Below, in pieces: positions 60,016 through 64,000 of a stretch of DNA of 64,000 nt. A program made the position numbers and the translations under genes. Source of the stretch: Nitratireductor aquimarinus (GTDB taxonomy: Bacteria; Pseudomonadota; Alphaproteobacteria; Rhizobiales; Rhizobiaceae); assembly GCF_046773475.1 (NCBI RefSeq), contig NZ_CP177239.1, positions 2,914,001 to 2,978,000 of the forward strand. The letters run 5' to 3'. The notes under the pieces were generated by a model that made no database searches, was not told where the DNA came from, and saw only the letters and a program-made list of their open reading frames with translations. Position 1 is the stretch's first letter. Each line of letters opens with the position of its first letter.

Positions 60016-61863
60016 ATGGCAAAGGCAACAGATAAAAAGGCGGCAGACGCCTACACCTATGTCGACCACAAGTTCGACGTTGTCGTCGTCGGCGCTGGCG
60101 GCGCAGGTCTGCGCGCCACGCTCGGCATGGCCGAGCAGGGGCTGAAGACGGCCTGTATCACCAAGGTCTTCCCGACCCGCTCGCACACGGTCGCCGCCCA
60201 GGGCGGCATCGCCGCGTCGCTCAAGAACATGGGCCCCGACCACTGGCAGTGGCACCTCTATGACACGGTGAAGGGTTCCGACTGGCTCGGCGATGTCGAC
60301 GCCATGGAATATCTCGCCCGTGAGGCGCCCGCCGCCGTTTACGAGCTCGAGCATTACGGCGTGCCCTTCTCGCGCACCGAGGAAGGCAAGATCTACCAGC
60401 GGCCGTTCGGCGGCCACATGCAGAACTTCGGCGACGGCCCGCCCGTGCAGCGCACCTGTGCTGCGGCAGACCGCACCGGCCACGCCATCCTGCACACGCT
60501 CTACGGCCAGTCCGTCAAGAATCACGCAGAGTTCTTCATCGAGTATTTCGCGCTCGATCTCATCATGACCGACGGTGTCTGCACCGGCGTCGTGGCGTGG
60601 AACCTTGAAGACGGCACGATCCATCGCTTCTCCGCCAAGATGGTGGTTCTGGCGACGGGCGGTTATGGCCGCGCCTTCTTCTCCTGCACCTCCGCCCACA
60701 CCTGCACGGGCGACGGCAACGGCATGGTCGCCCGCGCCGGCCTGCCGCTGCAGGACATGGAGTTCGTGCAGTTCCACCCGACCGGCATTTACGGCGCTGG
60801 CTGCCTCATCACCGAGGGTGTGCGCGGCGAGGGCGGCTATCTGGTCAACTCCGAGGGCGAGCGCTTCATGGAGCGTTATGCGCCGTCGGCGAAAGACCTT
60901 GCCTCCCGCGACGTGGTTTCGCGCTGCATGACCATCGAGATCCGTGAAGGCCGCGGCGTCGGCAAGAACAAGGATCACATCTACCTGCATCTCGATCACC
61001 TGGACCCGGCGGTCATTCACGAGCGCCTGCCCGGCATCGCCGAATCGGCCCGCATCTTCGCTGGCGTCGATGTGACCCGCGAGCCGATCCCGGTCCTGCC
61101 GACCGTCCACTACAATATGGGCGGCATCCCGACCAACTACTGGGGTGAGGTGCTGAACCCGACGAAGGACGATCCGGATGCGATCGCGCCGGGCCTGATG
61201 GCCGTCGGCGAGGCCGCCTGCGCCTCCGTGCACGGTGCAAACCGTCTCGGCTCCAACTCGCTGATCGATCTGGTCGTGTTCGGCCGCGCCGCCGCCATCC
61301 GCGCCGGTGAGGTTGTCGACCGCGATGCGCCGGTTCCGGCGCTCAACGAGGCCGCCTGCGACAGGATCATGGAGCGCTTCGACCGCCTGCGTAACGCCAA
61401 CGGCTCCCAGCCGACGGCAGAGCTGCGCGAGAAGATGCAGCGCGCCATGCAGGAAGACGCCGCCGTGTTCCGCACCCAGGAATCGCTGGAGCAGGGCTGC
61501 GAGCGCATCACTGCAGTCTGGAAAGAGCTTCCCGACATCAAGGTCACCGACCGCTCGATGATCTGGAACTCCGATCTCATGGAAGCGCTGGAGCTGGAAA
61601 ACCTGATGGCCAACGCCATCACCACCGTCTTCGGCGCCGAGGCGCGCAAGGAAAGCCGTGGCGCACACGCCCGCGAGGACTACAAGGATGGTCCGATGGG
61701 CGGTCGCAACGACGAGGACTGGCGCAAGCACACCCTGTCCTGGGTCGATGAGAGCGGCAAGGTGACGCTGGACTATCGTCCCGTCCACACCGACCCGATG
61801 CTGAAGCCGGAAGACGGCGGCATCGATCCCAAGAAAATCGCGCCCAAGGCGCGGGTTTACTGA
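60016..61863 (+). CDS. sdhA: Succinate dehydrogenase flavoprotein subunit
   Basis: The 615-residue subunit has FDVVVVGAGGAGLRATLGMA near the start, the covalent-FAD histidine H57 in RSHTVAAQGGIAASL, and active-site residues in QFHPTGIYGAGCLITEGVRG and HGANRLGSNSLIDLVVFGRA. It oxidises succinate to fumarate in the TCA cycle. It lies eight bases after sdhD and 12 bases before sdhB. Confidence 0.97.
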   Translation: MAKATDKKAADAYTYVDHKFDVVVVGAGGAGLRATLGMAEQGLKTACITKVFPTRSHTVAAQGGIAASLKNMGPDHWQWHLYDTVKGSDWLGDVDAMEYLAREAPAAVYELEHYGVPFSRTEEGKIYQRPFGGHMQNFGDGPPVQRTCAAADRTGHAILHTLYGQSVKNHAEFFIEYFALDLIMTDGVCTGVVAWNLEDGTIHRFSAKMVVLATGGYGRAFFSCTSAHTCTGDGNGMVARAGLPLQDMEFVQFHPTGIYGAGCLITEGVRGEGGYLVNSEGERFMERYAPSAKDLASRDVVSRCMTIEIREGRGVGKNKDHIYLHLDHLDPAVIHERLPGIAESARIFAGVDVTREPIPVLPTVHYNMGGIPTNYWGEVLNPTKDDPDAIAPGLMAVGEAACASVHGANRLGSNSLIDLVVFGRAAAIRAGEVVDRDAPVPALNEAACDRIMERFDRLRNANGSQPTAELREKMQRAMQEDAAVFRTQESLEQGCERITAVWKELPDIKVTDRSMIWNSDLMEALELENLMANAITTVFGAEARKESRGAHAREDYKDGPMGGRNDEDWRKHTLSWVDESGKVTLDYRPVHTDPMLKPEDGGIDPKKIAPKARVY

Positions 61864-61875
61864 GCCGAGGAAGTC

Positions 61876-62658
61876 ATGGTCGAAATCACCCTTCCCAAGA
61901 ATTCCCGTGTCCAGGAGGGCAAGGTCTGGCCGAAGCCCGAGGGCGCGACCAACCTGCGCGAGTATAAGATCTACCGCTGGTCGCCGGACGATGAAGCCAA
62001 TCCCCGCGTCGACACCTATTATGTCGACATGGACGATTGCGGGCCGATGGTCCTCGACGGGCTGATCTACATCAAGAACAAGATCGATCCGACGCTGACC
62101 TTCCGCCGTTCCTGCCGCGAGGGCATTTGTGGCTCCTGCGCCATGAACATTGACGGCACCAACACGCTGGCCTGCACCAAGGGCATGGATGAGGTTGCTC
62201 AGGACGCGGTCAAGATCTACCCGCTGCCGCACATGCCGGTGGTCAAGGATCTGGTGCCGGATCTCAGCGTGCCCTACGCGCAGCTCTCCTCCATCGAGCC
62301 GTGGCTGCAGACGGTCACGCCCGAGCCCGCGACCGAGTGGAAGCAGAGCCATGAGGACCGTACCAAGCTCGACGGGCTTTACGAGTGCATCCTGTGCTTC
62401 TGCTGCCAGACCTCGTGCCCGAGCTACTGGTGGAATGGCGAGCGCTATCTCGGCCCTGCCGTGCTGCTTCAGGCCTATCGCTGGCTGATCGATTCGCGCG
62501 ACGAGAAGACGGGCGAGCGCCTCGACAATCTGGAAGATCCCTTCCGGCTCTATCGTTGCCACACGATCATGAACTGTACGCAGGCCTGCCCGAAGGGCCT
62601 GAACCCGGCCAAGGCCATCGCCAACATCAAGAAGATGATGGTGGAGCGCCGCGTCTAG
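61876..62658 (+). CDS. sdhB: Succinate dehydrogenase iron-sulphur subunit
   Basis: The 260-residue protein has the [2Fe-2S] site CREGICGSCAMN and the [4Fe-4S]/[3Fe-4S] ligands in CILCFCCQTSCPSYWWN and CTQACPKGLNPAKA. It passes electrons from SdhA to the membrane anchor. Its TAG stop is immediately followed by a family A repeat. It ends the operon; the terminator is at 62807. Confidence 0.97.
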   Translation: MVEITLPKNSRVQEGKVWPKPEGATNLREYKIYRWSPDDEANPRVDTYYVDMDDCGPMVLDGLIYIKNKIDPTLTFRRSCREGICGSCAMNIDGTNTLACTKGMDEVAQDAVKIYPLPHMPVVKDLVPDLSVPYAQLSSIEPWLQTVTPEPATEWKQSHEDRTKLDGLYECILCFCCQTSCPSYWWNGERYLGPAVLLQAYRWLIDSRDEKTGERLDNLEDPFRLYRCHTIMNCTQACPKGLNPAKAIANIKKMMVERRV

Positions 62659-62705
62659 CGCAATTCCAGGAAAAGCGGGAACCGGTTTTCCGTCCGGAAT
62701 TGCGA
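62656..62705. repeat. Intergenic repeat, family A (half copy)
   Basis: First half only: CTAGCGCAATTCCAGGAAAA, then GCGGGAACCGGTTTTCCGTC and CGGAATTGCG. It abuts the sdhB stop. A piece of the GTTTCCATGAAACGGTG motif (family C-related) follows at about 62733. Confidence 0.8.
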
Positions 62706-62806
62706 AGACAAACAGAGAGAGCGGAGCGGCGTTTCCATGAAACGGTGTTCCGCGTCCAACCGGGGTGCCTTTGCCCGTATGGGTGAAAGGCTTTCAGATC
62801 AGATTG

Positions 62807-62838
62807 ACGGGCTGGCTTTTGCCGGCCCGTTTTCGTTT
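62807..62838 (+). terminator. Intrinsic terminator of the sdh operon
   Basis: ACGGGCTGGC (62807-62816), a TTTT loop and GCCGGCCCGT (62821-62830) form a 10-bp stem with one G-U pair, followed by TTTCGTTT. Confidence 0.8.
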
Positions 62839-62864
62839 CCGCTTCTCGGAATCCCGGCCCCCTG

Positions 62865-64000
62865 TCAGGCCGCGCTCGGCCAGCGTGGGTGCAGGTCGTC
62901 GATCACATAGGCATGACGGTGCTTCCCGCCTGTCCTGTGTTCGCGCAGATGCGGGTGATCCGGCGCAAGTTCCGGATGCTCATGCGGAATGTCCGCTGCC
63001 TCCTCTGCCGGCCAGAATTTTACGGCAAGCACGATGGCGACTGCCGCGATCGCGGCCATCACCAGGAAGGTGGCTTCAAGGCCGATGCGCGCGCCAAGCT
63101 GCCCCGCCAGCGGATATGAGACAAGCCAGCAGGCATGCGACAGCGCGAACTGTGCGGCAAAGATCGCCGGACGGTCTTCCGGCTGCGCCGAGCGTCGTAA
63201 CAGCCGGCCTGAGGGCGTTTGCGCGGCGCTGTAGCCGATGCCGATCACCAGCCAGAGCGGCAGCAGGGCCGCATAGCTGTTCACCGCCGCTCCAAGTGCG
63301 GTGCCGACGGTCAGGATAACCGCCCCCGCGATCATCACGGGCCGGTCTGCAACCCGGTCCAGCAATTGCGGCAGCACCAGCGCGGCCACCATTGAGCCGC
63401 TGCCAAAGGCTGCGAAAGCCCAGGCGACTTCCACCTCGCTCAGGCCGAACCGCGCCTGCACGATAACCACCGTGTTCACGATCACCATCGCGCCCGCCGA
63501 CGCTACGGCAAGACTGATCGCCAGCAGGCCGCGCAGTCTGGGTGTGGCGAGATAGATCCGCATCCCCCGTGTCGTGCGTTCGGCAAAGCTGCGGCGCGTT
63601 TTGGCCGTGGCTGCGGGCAGTGTGATGCTGAGAATCAAAACCGCCGAAACCAGAAAGCCGGCCACCGTCCCTGCAAACAGATAATGGAAGCTGATCACGG
63701 TCAGGAGTGCGGCTGCGAGCATCGGCGAGATCAGGTTTTCCAGATCATAGGCCAGCCGCGAAAGCGAAAGGGCGCGGGTGTATTCCTCCTCGTCCGGCAG
63801 AATGTCGGGAATGACCGCCTGAAAGGTCGGCGTGAAACTTGCCGAGGCCACCTGCAACAGGAAGATCAGAACATAGATCTGCCAGACCTCGGTGATGAAG
63901 GGCAGCGAGAGCGCCACCGCCGCGCGAAACACATCCAGCGACACGAGCAGCGCGCGCCGGGGCAGATTGTCCGACAGCGCCTGCGCCACCGGCGCAACGC
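62865..64000 (-). CDS. MFS transporter (5' end beyond the window)
   Basis: The frame is open to the right edge, so the N terminus is missing; about 378 residues are visible. They include the cytoplasmic loop after helix 2 (APVAQALSDNLPRRALLVSL), then ten hydrophobic segments with ALVLPQLLDRVADRPVMIAG between the halves, and a His-rich tail (HEHPELAPDHPHLREHR). It resembles MFS permeases of the enterobactin-exporter/MFS_3 type. The substrate is unknown; the His-rich tail could bind metal. Confidence 0.75.
   Translation of the reverse strand, partial: VAPVAQALSDNLPRRALLVSLDVFRAAVALSLPFITEVWQIYVLIFLLQVASASFTPTFQAVIPDILPDEEEYTRALSLSRLAYDLENLISPMLAAALLTVISFHYLFAGTVAGFLVSAVLILSITLPAATAKTRRSFAERTTRGMRIYLATPRLRGLLAISLAVASAGAMVIVNTVVIVQARFGLSEVEVAWAFAAFGSGSMVAALVLPQLLDRVADRPVMIAGAVILTVGTALGAAVNSYAALLPLWLVIGIGYSAAQTPSGRLLRRSAQPEDRPAIFAAQFALSHACWLVSYPLAGQLGARIGLEATFLVMAAIAAVAIVLAVKFWPAEEAADIPHEHPELAPDHPHLREHRTGGKHRHAYVIDDLHPRWPSAA

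Noticed and set aside
59893..62562. An 889-codon open frame antisense to sdhA and sdhB
   Set aside because: It mirrors the codon periodicity of the GC-rich sdhA/sdhB genes, crosses their junction and resembles no protein; sdhA and sdhB are certain.

Overview
The window reads as chromosomal DNA of an alphaproteobacterium of the order Hyphomicrobiales (Rhizobiaceae/Phyllobacteriaceae-like). The evidence is a GC-rich, alanine-rich proteome, several small families typical of the group (GapR/DUF2312, DUF1244, DUF1036, TrcR/DUF1013, DUF1192, DUF4164, DUF465), a Cys-less L36, and the dispersed palindromic intergenic repeats common in these genomes. No rRNA, tRNA, insertion sequence, CRISPR array or phage gene was recognised.

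Region 1 (1-13,000) is the accessory and most interesting part. It begins inside a gene of the homoserine-dehydrogenase-like/SAF family (COG4091), to which I believe DXR type II (DRL) enzymes belong. Next come E1-alpha, E1-beta and E2 genes of an acetoin-dehydrogenase-type complex, closed by a strong terminator. After a convergent HAD phosphatase and a hypothetical gene comes a complete glucitol-family PTS operon: gutM, srlA, srlE, srlB and an HPr-EI fusion. A SorC-family regulator follows. One chemically consistent reading is PTS uptake of a 2-C-methyl-branched polyol such as 2-C-methyl-D-erythritol, giving MEP; oxidoisomerisation to DXP by the DXR-II homologue; and thiamine-dependent acyloin cleavage of DXP to acetyl-CoA and glyceraldehyde 3-phosphate. 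This is a hypothesis built on gene content, not a demonstrated pathway.

Region 2 (13,200-26,700) holds a LysR regulator with an amaB-type aldehyde dehydrogenase, gapR, DUF1244, an N-formylglutamate amidohydrolase homologue, DUF1036 with pyk, a TPR protein, rpmJ, an LprI-like protein, purEK, two YdcH-like small proteins, an MFS transporter, DUF1192 and a quinone oxidoreductase. Region 3 (26,800-34,400) holds an exported phytase-like esterase, trcR, a WYL regulator, a VOC protein, an SDR and propionyl-CoA synthetase. Region 4 (34,600-42,250) is a leftward glycolytic/Calvin-type block: class I aldolase, pgk, a K+/H+ antiporter, gap and tkt.

Region 5 (42,700-49,500) is rightward: DUF4164, zapA, rimM-trmD-DUF4260, rplS, a polar amino-acid ABC binding protein and permease (no ATPase in view), and leuC. 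Region 6 (49,650-58,990) holds a three-gene membrane-bound flavoprotein/cytochrome c dehydrogenase operon of the gluconate 2-dehydrogenase type, a lipoprotein, a DUF2975 plus XRE pair, an overlapping pair encoding a membrane-tethered ClpP-like protease and a membrane/coiled-coil partner, a small exported protein, a GNAT acetyltransferase and an MliC-like lipoprotein. Region 7 (59,100-64,000) is sdhCDAB and the 3' part of an MFS gene that runs off the end.

At least four repeat families (called A-D here) lie between genes. Family A often directly abuts, and sometimes supplies, the stop codon of the neighbouring gene. Clear intrinsic terminators close the E1-E2, PTS, amaB, pyk, trcR, aldolase, gap, rplS, leuC and sdh units.
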